Assembly (NCBI RefSeq): GCF_021726475.1
Contig: NZ_JAKJRU010000009.1
Span: 1 to 64,000 of the forward strand
Length of the DNA: 64,000 nucleotides
Origin: Pseudomonas oligotrophica
GTDB taxonomy: Bacteria; Pseudomonadota; Gammaproteobacteria; Pseudomonadales; Pseudomonadaceae
Reading direction: 5' to 3'
The notes below the pieces were generated by a model. It saw only the letters and a list, made by a program, of their open reading frames with translations. It made no database searches and had not been told where the DNA came from. Made by a program: the position numbers and the translations under genes. This document shows, in pieces, positions 56,916 through 64,000 of this stretch (its first letter is position 1; each line of letters begins with the position of its first letter).

Positions 56916-58012
56916 TGCTGCCCGATCAGGCCTGGATGGCCCGCGCGCTGCAGCTGGCGCGCCAGGGCCTGTATTCCACCCACCCGAACCCGCGGGTCGG
57001 CTGCGTGATCGTCAAGGACGGCCAGCTGGTCGGCGAGGGCTGGCATGTACGCGCCGGCGAGCCGCACGCCGAGGTGCATGCCCTGCGCCAGGCCGGCGAG
57101 CAGGCCCGCGGCGCCACCGCCTACGTCACCCTGGAACCCTGCAGCCATCACGGGCGCACGCCGCCCTGCGCCGAGGCGCTGGTCGCCGCCGGCGTCGCCC
57201 GCGTGGTGGCGGCCATGCAGGACCCCAACCCGCAGGTCGCCGGGCGCGGCCTGGCGCGCCTGCGCAGCGTCGGCATCGAGGTCGCCAGCGGGGTGCTGGA
57301 GGACGAGGCGCGCGAACTCAACCGCGGCTTCATCAAACGCATGGAAAGCGGCCTGCCGTTCGTCAGTGCCAAGCTGGCGATGAGCCTGGACGGGCGCACG
57401 GCGATGGCCAGCGGCGAGAGCCAGTGGATCACCGGACCGGCCGCCCGTGCCGAGGTGCAGCGCCTGCGCGCCCGCGCCAGCGTGGTGCTGACCGGCGCCG
57501 ATACCGTGCTGATGGACGGCGCGCGCCTGACCGTGCGCGGCGCCGAGCTGGGGCTGGACGGGGCGCAGACCGCGCTGGCACTGTCGCGCCCGCCGCTGCG
57601 GGTGCTGGTCGATGGCCGGCTGCGCGTGCCGCTGGATGCACCGTTCTTCCAGGCTGGCGAGGTGTTGGTCGCCACGGCGATGGCCGGCTGCGAGGATGCC
57701 TATCGTCGCGCCGGCCACGAGGCGCTGGTGCTGGGCCAGGAACGGGTCGATCTGGCTGCGCTGTTGCGTGAGCTGGCCGCGCGTGGCGCCAACGAGGTGC
57801 TGGTCGAGGCCGGCCCGCGCCTGGTCGGTGCCTTTGCCGCGCTGCAGCTGATCGACGAATACCAGCTGTTCGTCGCCGCCAAGTTCCTCGGCTCCGCGGC
57901 GCGGCCGCTGCTGGATCTGCCGCTCGAGCGCATGAGCGAGGCGCGCGAACTCTGCATCCGCGACATCCGCGCGGTGGGCGAGGACTGGAAGATCGTCGCG
58001 ACGCCAAAGTAG
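56915..58012 (+). CDS. ribD: RibD: riboflavin deaminase/reductase
   Basis: 365 aa bifunctional enzyme: deaminates then reduces the pyrimidine intermediate of riboflavin synthesis. The N-terminal deaminase has the zinc site GEPHAEVHAL and LEPCSHHGRTPPC. The C-terminal reductase begins near residue 145 (PFVSAKLAMSLDGRTA; SQWITGPAAR; EVLVEAGPRLVGAF). Start overlaps nrdR by one base; the internal Met at MARALQLARQG is a possible shorter start. Confidence 0.96.
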   Translation: MLPDQAWMARALQLARQGLYSTHPNPRVGCVIVKDGQLVGEGWHVRAGEPHAEVHALRQAGEQARGATAYVTLEPCSHHGRTPPCAEALVAAGVARVVAAMQDPNPQVAGRGLARLRSVGIEVASGVLEDEARELNRGFIKRMESGLPFVSAKLAMSLDGRTAMASGESQWITGPAARAEVQRLRARASVVLTGADTVLMDGARLTVRGAELGLDGAQTALALSRPPLRVLVDGRLRVPLDAPFFQAGEVLVATAMAGCEDAYRRAGHEALVLGQERVDLAALLRELAARGANEVLVEAGPRLVGAFAALQLIDEYQLFVAAKFLGSAARPLLDLPLERMSEARELCIRDIRAVGEDWKIVATPK

Positions 58013-58095
58013 CGGCCGGAGCGGCCGGGCGCTGCGCTTGGCTGCAAGTTGCGCCCATCTGTGGTAAAAATTCGCCCCGGGCCGCAAGGCCCGAC

Positions 58096-58236
58096 GTTCT
58101 CAGGGCGGGGCGCAATTCCCCACCGGCGGTGATGGCGCAAGCCCAGCCCGCGAGCGCTCGCCGCCTGGTCGGCGAGGTCAGCAGATCCGGTGCGATTCCG
58201 GAGCCGACGGTCATAGTCCGGATGAGAGAGAGCGGG
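58096..58236 (+). promoter_or_regulatory. FMN riboswitch (RFN element)
   Basis: Conserved RFN blocks in order: TCAGGGCGGGGCGCAATTCC, CCACCGGCGGTGATGG, AGCCCGCGAGCG, GGTCAGCAGATCCGGTG, ATTCCGGAGCCGACGGTCAT and AGTCCGGATGAGAGAGAG. FMN binding should shut down ribE expression when flavin is plentiful. It lies between ribD and ribE, so the control acts on the downstream genes. Confidence 0.96.
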
Positions 58237-58317
58237 ATATTCAGGCGGCGCCGCTCGGCGGCGGGCCAGTCCCTGCGATCTGCATTGCCCTGTTTTTCAC
58301 AAACAGGAGTTCACTGA

Positions 58318-58368
58318 ATGCATTCGTTCCTCGGCCTCGACAGGGAGGCCACATGTTCACCGGAATAA
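58318..58368 (+). CDS. Possible 16-codon leader ORF overlapping the ribE start
   Basis: ATG CAT TCG starts 8 bases after CAGGAG and reads 16 codons to TAA at 58366-58368. It crosses the ribE ATG (58353) in another frame, so ribosomes leaving it would stop 13 bases inside ribE. It may couple ribE translation to the riboswitch. Speculative. Confidence 0.35.
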   Translation: MHSFLGLDREATCSPE

Positions 58369-59015
58369 TCGAAGCGATCGGCAGCATCCGCGCGATGACG
58401 CCCAAGGGCGGCGACGTGCGCGTCTACGTGGCCACCGGCAAGCTCGACCTGGCCGACGTCAAGCTTGGCGACAGCATCGCGGTCAACGGCGTCTGCCTGA
58501 CCGCGGTGGAGCTGCCTGGCGACGGCTTCTGGGCCGACGTCAGCCGCGAGACCCTGGCGCGCACCGCCTTCGTCGACCTCAAGACCGGCAGCCGGGTCAA
58601 CCTGGAAAAGGCGCTGACGCCCACCAGCCGCCTCGGCGGTCACCTGGTCAGCGGCCATGTCGACGGCGTCGGCGAGATCGTCGCCCGCGAGGATAACGCC
58701 CGCGCCGTGCAGTTCCGCATCCGCGCGCCGCGCGAGCTGGCCCGCTACATTGCGCTCAAGGGCTCGATCACCGTCGACGGCACCAGCCTCACGGTCAATG
58801 CGGTCAATGGCGCCGAGTTCGAGCTGACCATCGTGCCGCACACCTTGGCCGAGACCATCATGGCCGACTACCGGCCGGGGCGCCGGGTCAACCTCGAAGT
58901 GGACCTGCTGGCGCGCTACCTGGAGCGCCTGCTGCTGGGCGACAAGGCCGCCGAGCCGAGCTCGAACGGCATCAGCGAAGCCTTCCTCGCCGAACACGGC
59001 TACCTGAACAAGTGA
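58353..59015 (+). CDS. ribE: Riboflavin synthase alpha subunit
   Basis: 220 aa. Joins two lumazine molecules to riboflavin. Two repeated lumazine-binding domains: [12 protein letters not shown] ... [13 protein letters not shown] and [10 protein letters not shown] ... [21 protein letters not shown] 4 bases upstream of the ATG. In P. aeruginosa the same gene is called ribC. Controlled by the FMN riboswitch upstream. Confidence 0.96.
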   Translation: MFTGIIEAIGSIRAMTPKGGDVRVYVATGKLDLADVKLGDSIAVNGVCLTAVELPGDGFWADVSRETLARTAFVDLKTGSRVNLEKALTPTSRLGGHLVSGHVDGVGEIVAREDNARAVQFRIRAPRELARYIALKGSITVDGTSLTVNAVNGAEFELTIVPHTLAETIMADYRPGRRVNLEVDLLARYLERLLLGDKAAEPSSNGISEAFLAEHGYLNK

Positions 59016-59025
59016 GACTGCCAGC

Positions 59026-60105
59026 ATGGCCCTGAATACCGCAGAAGAACTGATCGAAGACATCCGCGCCGGCAAGATGGTCATCCTCATGGATGACGAG
59101 GACCGCGAGAACGAGGGCGACATCATCATCGCCTCCGAATGCGTGACCGCCGAGCACATCAACTTCATGGCGCGCTTCGCCCGCGGGCTGATCTGCATGC
59201 CGATGACCCGCGAGCGTTGCGAGCTGCTCAAGCTGCCGCTGATGGCGCCGCGCAACGGCTCGGGCTTCGGCACCAAGTTCACCGTGTCGATCGAGGCCGC
59301 CGAAGGCGTGACCACCGGCATCTCCGCCGCCGACCGCGCGCGCACCGTGCAGGCCGCGGTGGCGAAGAGCGCCGTGGCCGAGGATATCGTCAGCCCCGGG
59401 CATATCTTCCCGCTGATGGCCCAGCCCGGCGGCGTGCTGGCGCGTGCCGGCCACACCGAGGCGGCCTGTGACCTGGCGCGCATGGCGGGCTTCGAGCCTT
59501 CCGGCGTGATCTGCGAGATCATGAACGATGACGGCACCATGGCGCGCCGCCCGGAGCTGGAAGTCTTCGCCGAGCAGCACGGGTTGAAGATCGGCACCAT
59601 CGCCGACCTGATCCACTACCGCATGATCCACGAACGCACCGTCGAGCGCGTCTCCGAGCAGCCGCTGGACACCGAGCTGGGGCAGTTCAACCTGGTCACC
59701 TACCGCGACGGTGTCGAGGACACCGTGCACATGGCGCTGACCCGTGGCGAGATCTCGCCGGAAGAGCCGACCCTGGTGCGCGTGCACAACATGGAGCCGC
59801 TGCGCGACCTGCTGCTGGTCACCGTGCCCGGCCGCTGGAGCCTGCGCGCGGCGATGGGCGAGGTGGCCAAGGCCGGCAAGGGCGTGGTGCTGCTGCTCGG
59901 CAACCCGCTGACCGGGCCGCAGCTGCTCAGCCAGCTCAACCGCCAGCAGCTCCCCACGCCCGCCACCTACAGCACCGTCGGTGCCGGTTCGCAGATCCTG
60001 CGTGACCTGGGCGTGCGCAAGATGCGCCTGATGAGCTCGCCGATGAAGTTCAACGCGATATCCGGCTTCGATCTGGAAGTTGTAGAATATCTCCCGGCCG
60101 AATAA
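59026..60105 (+). CDS. ribBA: DHBP synthase fused to a degenerate GTP cyclohydrolase II domain
   Basis: 359 aa. The N-terminal 3,4-dihydroxy-2-butanone-4-phosphate synthase is complete ([19 protein letters not shown]-type region [35 protein letters not shown]). The C-terminal half (from about residue 210, [15 protein letters not shown]) has the GCH II fold outline but lacks the [15 protein letters not shown] zinc cysteine block and the RQEGRGIGL loop, so it should not make the pyrimidine precursor. The complete GCH II is the ribA at the window end. Confidence 0.93.
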   Translation: MALNTAEELIEDIRAGKMVILMDDEDRENEGDIIIASECVTAEHINFMARFARGLICMPMTRERCELLKLPLMAPRNGSGFGTKFTVSIEAAEGVTTGISAADRARTVQAAVAKSAVAEDIVSPGHIFPLMAQPGGVLARAGHTEAACDLARMAGFEPSGVICEIMNDDGTMARRPELEVFAEQHGLKIGTIADLIHYRMIHERTVERVSEQPLDTELGQFNLVTYRDGVEDTVHMALTRGEISPEEPTLVRVHNMEPLRDLLLVTVPGRWSLRAAMGEVAKAGKGVVLLLGNPLTGPQLLSQLNRQQLPTPATYSTVGAGSQILRDLGVRKMRLMSSPMKFNAISGFDLEVVEYLPAE

Positions 60106-60109
60106 CCAG

Positions 60110-60140
60110 AGGCGCCGCGCAGTCCGCGGCGCCTTCGTTC
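60110..60140 (+). terminator. Hairpin between ribBA and ribH
   Basis: GGCGCCGCG (60111-60119) pairs with CGCGGCGCC (60125-60133) over CAGTC, flanked by A/T and followed by TTCGTTCTTT. Terminator-like, perhaps partial, as ribH follows 25 bases later. Confidence 0.7.
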
Positions 60141-60163
60141 TTTAAAGAGATGAGAAAGCACCC

Positions 60164-60640
60164 ATGCCCCTGAAGACCATCGAAGGAACCTTCATCGCCC
60201 CGCAGGGCAAATACGCCCTGGTCGTAGGCCGCTTCAACAGCTTCGTCGTCGAGAGCCTGGTCAGCGGCGCGGTCGATGCGCTGGTTCGCCACGGCGTCAG
60301 CGAGAACGACATCACCATCATCCGCGCACCGGGTGCCTTCGAGATTCCGCTGGTCGCGCAGAAGGTCGCCCAGCAGGGTGAATACGACGCCATCGTCGCC
60401 CTCGGCGCGGTGATCCGCGGTGGCACGCCGCACTTCGAATACGTCGCCGGCGAATGCACCAAGGGCCTGGCCCAGGTCTCCATGGAATTCGGCGTACCGG
60501 TCGCCTTCGGCGTGCTGACCGTCGACTCCATCGAGCAGGCCATCGAGCGTTCCGGCACCAAGGCCGGCAACAAAGGCGCCGAAGCCGCACTCTCCGCACT
60601 GGAAATGGTGAGCCTGCTCGCGCAGCTGGAGGCCAAGTGA
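60164..60640 (+). CDS. ribH: Lumazine synthase
   Basis: 158 aa. Makes 6,7-dimethyl-8-ribityllumazine, the substrate of Rib[21 protein letters not shown] at the substrate pocket, [13 protein letters not shown], and [17 protein letters not shown] with the catalytic His. Normal length. Its TGA overlaps the nusB GTG. Confidence 0.97.
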   Translation: MPLKTIEGTFIAPQGKYALVVGRFNSFVVESLVSGAVDALVRHGVSENDITIIRAPGAFEIPLVAQKVAQQGEYDAIVALGAVIRGGTPHFEYVAGECTKGLAQVSMEFGVPVAFGVLTVDSIEQAIERSGTKAGNKGAEAALSALEMVSLLAQLEAK

Positions 60641-61122
60641 GTCTGAATCGCGACGACAGCCAGGACGCCCCGCAGCCCAAGGCCAAGGGCAAGATCGCGA
60701 CCCGCAGGGTGGCGCGCAGCCTGGCGATGCAGGCGCTGTACCAGTGGCACATGGCGGGCCAGAGCCTGAACGAGATCGAAGCGCAGTTTCGCGTCGACAA
60801 CGATTTCAGCGCTGTCGACGGCGCCTACTTCCACGAGCTGCTCAACGGCGTGGCACGCAACAAGGGTGACGTCGACCAGGCGCTCACCCCGCACCTGGAT
60901 CGCGCCCTCGACGAGCTCGACCCGGTGGAACTGGCGATCCTGCGGCTGTGCACCTACGAGCTGATGAAGCGCATCGACGTGCCCTACCGCGTGGTGATCA
61001 ACGAGGGCATCGAGCTGGCCAAGACCTTCGGCGCCACCGACGGACACAAGTTCGTCAACGGCGTGCTGGACAAGCTGGCGCCCGACCTGCGCAGTGCCGA
61101 AGTGCGCAGCCAGAAGCGCTGA
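60637..61122 (+). CDS. nusB: NusB: antitermination factor
   Basis: 161 aa. Pairs with S10 (NusE) to bind boxA RNA of rRNA operons. [19 protein letters not shown] at the N-terminus, [14 protein letters not shown], and the C-terminal [20 protein letters not shown] are typical. The GTG at 60637 (GTGA overlap with ribH) begins the frame; the ~20 N-terminal residues are Lys/Gln-rich. Confidence 0.93.
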   Translation: MSLNRDDSQDAPQPKAKGKIATRRVARSLAMQALYQWHMAGQSLNEIEAQFRVDNDFSAVDGAYFHELLNGVARNKGDVDQALTPHLDRALDELDPVELAILRLCTYELMKRIDVPYRVVINEGIELAKTFGATDGHKFVNGVLDKLAPDLRSAEVRSQKR

Positions 61123-61132
61123 GGCCCGCGCC

Positions 61133-62092
61133 TTGCTGGGGGAGTTCGAGCTGATCCGCCACTACTTCGCCGCCGCGGCCTGTGCCAGGTCCGGCGGCGA
61201 AGTCGTGCTCGGCATCGGCGACGATTGCGCCCTGCTGGAGCTGCCGGCCGGCGAGCAGCTGGCGATCTCCACCGACACCCTGGTCGCCGGGGTGCATTTC
61301 CCCGACGGCTGCGACCCCTTCCTGCTCGGCCAGCGCGCCCTGGCGGTGGCCACCAGCGACCTGGCGGCGATGGGCGCCGCGCCCATCGGTTTCACCCTCG
61401 CTTTGACGCTGCCTTCGGCCGATCCGCTCTGGCTCGGCGAGTTCGCCCGCGGCCTCGACGAGATGGCGCTGGCCTGCAGCATGCGCCTGCTCGGCGGCGA
61501 CACCACCTGCGGGCCGCTGTGCCTGACCGTCACCGTGTTCGGCCGCGCCCCCGCGGGCCAGGCGCTGACCCGGCGCGGCGCCCGGCCGGGCGAGCTGCTC
61601 TGCGTCGGCGGCGTGCTCGGCGAGGGCGCGGCGGCCCTGCCGCTGGTACTCGGCGAGCGAAAGGCCGAGGCGACCGTCGCCGAGCACCTGCTGGCGCGCT
61701 ACTGGTCGCCCGAGCCGCAGCTGGCCCTAGGCGAGGCGCTGCGCGGCAAGGCCAGCGCGGCGCTGGACATCTCCGACGGCCTGCTCGCCGACTGCGGCCA
61801 TATCGCCCGCGCCTCCGGCGTGCGGCTGGTCATCGAACAATCACGCCTGCCGCTGTCGCCGGCGGCCGTGGCGCTGCTCGGCGCGGCCGAGGCCGAGCGC
61901 TGTGCGCTGGCCGGCGGCGACGACTACGTGCTGGCCTTCACCCTGCCGCCCGCCGAATTGCCCGCGCTGCTCGAGGCCGGCTGGCCGCTGCGGCCGATCG
62001 GCCGGGTCGAGGCGGGGCAGGGTGTGGCCCTGCTCGATGCCCGCGGCACCGAGGTCAGCGTCGCAGCGCGCGGCTACACCCACTTCGGCTGA
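61133..62092 (+). CDS. thiL: ThiL: thiamine-monophosphate kinase
   Basis: 319 aa. Last step of thiamine pyrophosphate synthesis. Motifs GEFELIRHYFAAA, VLGIGDDCALLEL, STDTLVAGVHFP, LGGDTT and ISDGLLADCGHIA; near the C-terminus AGGDDYVLAFT. The TTG at 61133, with GAGG 8 bases upstream, gives the conserved GEFELIR start; no ATG or GTG in frame gives a family-like N-terminus. Confidence 0.9.
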   Translation: MLGEFELIRHYFAAAACARSGGEVVLGIGDDCALLELPAGEQLAISTDTLVAGVHFPDGCDPFLLGQRALAVATSDLAAMGAAPIGFTLALTLPSADPLWLGEFARGLDEMALACSMRLLGGDTTCGPLCLTVTVFGRAPAGQALTRRGARPGELLCVGGVLGEGAAALPLVLGERKAEATVAEHLLARYWSPEPQLALGEALRGKASAALDISDGLLADCGHIARASGVRLVIEQSRLPLSPAAVALLGAAEAERCALAGGDDYVLAFTLPPAELPALLEAGWPLRPIGRVEAGQGVALLDARGTEVSVAARGYTHFG

Positions 62093-62132
62093 GTTCCGGC
62101 AGGCCGATCCGTACACAGAAAAGGACCGAGTC

Positions 62133-62633
62133 TTGAGCGAAATACACCAGGCGACCCGCGACGAAGTGCGCCCCGCGATCTGGCGCGATCCCTGGCAGAA
62201 CCTGGCCTTCGGCTTCGGCTCGGGACTGATGCCCAGGGCACCGGGCACCTGGGGCTCGCTGGTGGCGCTGCTCTTCGTGCCGCTCTGGCAGCTGCTGCCG
62301 GGCTGGGGGTATGCCGCGCTACTGGCGGCCAGCCTGCTGTTCGGCATCTGGCTGTGCGGCAAGGTGGCGCGTGAGCTCGGCGTGCACGACCACGAGGGCA
62401 TCGTCTGGGACGAGTTCGTCGGCATCTGGATCACCTTCTGGCTGGTGCCGGCCGGCTGGCCCTGGCTGCTCGCCGGCTTCGTGGTATTCCGCGTGATGGA
62501 CATCCTCAAGCCCTGGCCGATCAGCTGGGTCGACCGCCACGTGCACGGCGGCCTGGGCATCATGCTCGACGACATCCTCGCCGGGCTGGCGGCACTGGCG
62601 GTCATGCACGGCCTGGTCGCCTGGCTGGGATGA
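62133..62633 (+). CDS. pgpA: Phosphatidylglycerophosphatase A
   Basis: 166 aa. Membrane enzyme that makes phosphatidylglycerol from its phosphate. GFGSGLMPRAPGTWGSLVAL near the N-terminus, HDHEGIVWDEFVGIWITFW with the acidic catalytic set, and hydrophobic segments about residues 45-80 and 100-125; GIMLDDILAGLAALAVMH at the end. The start is TTG at 62133 with AAGGA upstream. Confidence 0.92.
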   Translation: MSEIHQATRDEVRPAIWRDPWQNLAFGFGSGLMPRAPGTWGSLVALLFVPLWQLLPGWGYAALLAASLLFGIWLCGKVARELGVHDHEGIVWDEFVGIWITFWLVPAGWPWLLAGFVVFRVMDILKPWPISWVDRHVHGGLGIMLDDILAGLAALAVMHGLVAWLG

Positions 62634-62703
62634 GCGAATGTGCGGCAGGTCGCGGCAGCGAGTGGCCGGCCTGGCGGAAGATCGCTTCCCCGCCGATCAC
62701 GAG

Positions 62704-63360
62704 ATGACGCCCATGCGCCGCGCCAACCTGCTGCTTGCCTGCCTGCTTTCGCTGCTGCCTGCCGCAGCCCACAGCGCCTCGAGCGTGCAGGTGGTGGGGC
62801 TGTTTCCCAACGCGGCAGTGCTCAACGTCGACGGCCAGCGCAAGCTGGTGCGTGCCGGCCAGCGCGGCCCGGGCGGCGTCGAAGTGGTCAGCGCCGATGC
62901 CCACGGCGCGCTGTTGCGCGTCGACGGCATCGAGCGTCGCTACGAACTCAGCCGCGAATATTCCGGCGGCTACACCGCGCCCAGCCGCAGCCAGCTGAGC
63001 GTGGCCAGGGGCAATGGCGGGCACTACTGGGTCGCCGGCGCGATCGACGGCCAGCCGCTGCAGTTCCTCGTCGACACCGGTGCCACCTCGGTGGCGCTCA
63101 ACGAGAACCAGGCGCGGCGCCTGGGTATCGACTACCGGGTGGCCGGCCGGCCGATGCTGGTGAACACCGCCAGCGGCACGGCCAAGGCCTGGAGCGTGCG
63201 CCTGAACCGGATCAAGGTCGGCGCCATCGAGGTGCTCGGGGTCGAGGCCGTGGTGCTGCAGGGCGACGCGCCGAGCGATGCGCTGCTGGGCATGAGCTTC
63301 CTCAACCGGGTCAGTTGGCGCGAGGAGCAGGGCGTGTTGATGCTGGAGTCCAAGCTCTAG
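62704..63360 (+). CDS. Secreted retropepsin-like aspartic protease
   Basis: 218 aa. Signal peptide ([17 protein letters not shown]). The single-site aspartic protease block [21 protein letters not shown] (Asp-Thr-Gly-Ala) lies in the C-terminal half, with [12 protein letters not shown] near the end, typical of the TIGR02281-type bacterial retropepsins that act as dimers. Substrate unknown. The start is uncertain: ATG 62704 or 62713 (MRRANLLLA); neither has a clear ribosome-binding site. Confidence 0.78.
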   Translation: MTPMRRANLLLACLLSLLPAAAHSASSVQVVGLFPNAAVLNVDGQRKLVRAGQRGPGGVEVVSADAHGALLRVDGIERRYELSREYSGGYTAPSRSQLSVARGNGGHYWVAGAIDGQPLQFLVDTGATSVALNENQARRLGIDYRVAGRPMLVNTASGTAKAWSVRLNRIKVGAIEVLGVEAVVLQGDAPSDALLGMSFLNRVSWREEQGVLMLESKL

Positions 63361-63392
63361 CACGGCGCCTGCGCATCGGCCGGCTGAATAGT

Positions 63393-63420
63393 GCCCGCCG
63401 CTTTCGCGGGCGGGTTCTCC
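63393..63420 (+). terminator. Probable terminator after the retropepsin gene
   Basis: GCCCGCC (63393-63399) pairs with GGCGGGT (63409-63415) across a nine-base loop and is followed by TTCTCC. A GC-rich stem with a weak T tail, ending the pgpA-retropepsin unit ahead of ribA. Confidence 0.55.
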
Positions 63421-63470
63421 CGGCGCGAGTGATGTTACAATATCCGCTTTCCGTTTCTGGGGTTCCGCCC

Positions 63471-64000
63471 GTGTCTGTCGTTTTCGTCGCTGCCTCCAAA
63501 CTGCCGACGCCGTTCGGCGTGTTCACCATGCATGGCTTCCTCGACCAGGATACGGGCAAGGAACATGTCGCGCTGACGATGGGCGAGGTGGCCGACGGCG
63601 AGCCGGTGCTCGGCCGCCTGCACTCCGAGTGCCTGACCGGCGACGCCTTGTTCAGCCTGCGCTGCGACTGCGGTGCGCAGCTCGAAGCGGCGTTGCAGGC
63701 CATCGCCGCCGAGGGGCGCGGGGTGCTGCTCTACCTGCGCCAGGAGGGCCGCGGCATCGGCTTGCTGAACAAGATCCGCGCCTACGAGCTGCAGGATGGC
63801 GGCGCCGATACGGTGGAGGCCAACGAGCGCCTGGGCTTCGCCCCGGACATGCGCGACTACGCCATCTGCCTGCCGATGCTCGAACACCTGGGCATCCGCG
63901 AGATCAAGCTGATGACCAACAACCCGCGCAAGATGAAGGCGTTGCAGGGCTTCGGCATCCGCATCGCCGAGCGCAAGCCGCTGCAGATCGCGCACAATCC
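63471..64000 (+). CDS. ribA: GTP cyclohydrolase II, 3' end beyond the window
   Basis: 176 residues visible. Opens GTP, the first step of riboflavin synthesis. Zinc cysteines in [16 protein letters not shown] (about residues 53-67) and the catalytic [20 protein letters not shown] are intact; [12 protein letters not shown] follows. The GTG start gives [18 protein letters not shown], as in P. aeruginosa RibA. A possible -10 TACAAT lies at 63436. It supplies the activity missing from the RibBA fusion. Confidence 0.95.
   Translation, partial: MSVVFVAASKLPTPFGVFTMHGFLDQDTGKEHVALTMGEVADGEPVLGRLHSECLTGDALFSLRCDCGAQLEAALQAIAAEGRGVLLYLRQEGRGIGLLNKIRAYELQDGGADTVEANERLGFAPDMRDYAICLPMLEHLGIREIKLMTNNPRKMKALQGFGIRIAERKPLQIAHN

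Overview
The window is a GC-rich, gene-dense chromosomal segment from a Pseudomonas-like gammaproteobacterium (Pseudomonadaceae). The protein sequences and the gene order 5S rRNA-birA-coaX-SPOR gene-tRNA(Tyr,Gly,Thr)-tufB-tRNA(Trp)-secE-nusG-rplKAJL-rpoBC-rpsL-rpsG-fusA-tufA-S10/spc/alpha operons-katA-uvrA-MFS-ssb match, from memory, the PA4280-to-PA4232 stretch of P. aeruginosa PAO1. No database search was run.

Layout. 1-2546: the 3' end of a 5S rRNA with its terminator, then a birA-coaX-SPOR-protein operon. 2637-4361: four tRNAs around tufB. 4406-20702: secE-nusG, the L11/L1 and L10/L12 genes, rpoB-rpoC, and the str operon ending in a second tuf gene. 20719-34534: the S10, spc and alpha ribosomal protein operons with secY, rpmJ and rpoA, ending at a strong terminator. 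34678-42536: katA, a secreted M14-type peptidase, uvrA, a YajR-like transporter and ssb. 42546-44352: two sugar-nucleotide short-chain dehydrogenase-like genes. The order then follows, as I recall it, the PA4069-to-PA4047 block of PAO1, so the window joins two blocks that are apart in PAO1.

44417-53310 is the most individual part: an OmpW/OprG-type porin; a six-gene DUF3450-TtpC-ExbB-ExbD-TonB-TPR energy-transduction operon resembling the Vibrio TonB2 system; and a converging four-gene set (DUF2796, ABC ATPase, FtsX-like permease, DUF3299) related to a Zur-controlled zinc cluster. Sites resembling Anr, Fur and Zur operators lie in the two control regions, which suggests a metal/oxygen-responsive envelope island.

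53383-64000: a small hypothetical gene, a thioredoxin-TPR chaperone (CnoX), an RNA ligase-like/methyltransferase/lipoprotein operon on the minus strand, and a plus-strand run nrdR-ribD-[FMN riboswitch]-ribE-ribBA-ribH-nusB-thiL-pgpA-retropepsin gene-ribA (cut by the window edge). This run supplies riboflavin. The GTP cyclohydrolase half of RibBA has lost its zinc cysteines, and the separate ribA carries them.

Many genes here start with GTG or TTG (nusG, rplJ, rpoC, fusA, tufA, rpsS, exbB, the YbaY-like lipoprotein, nusB, thiL, pgpA, ribA). No insertion sequence, prophage or CRISPR array was seen.
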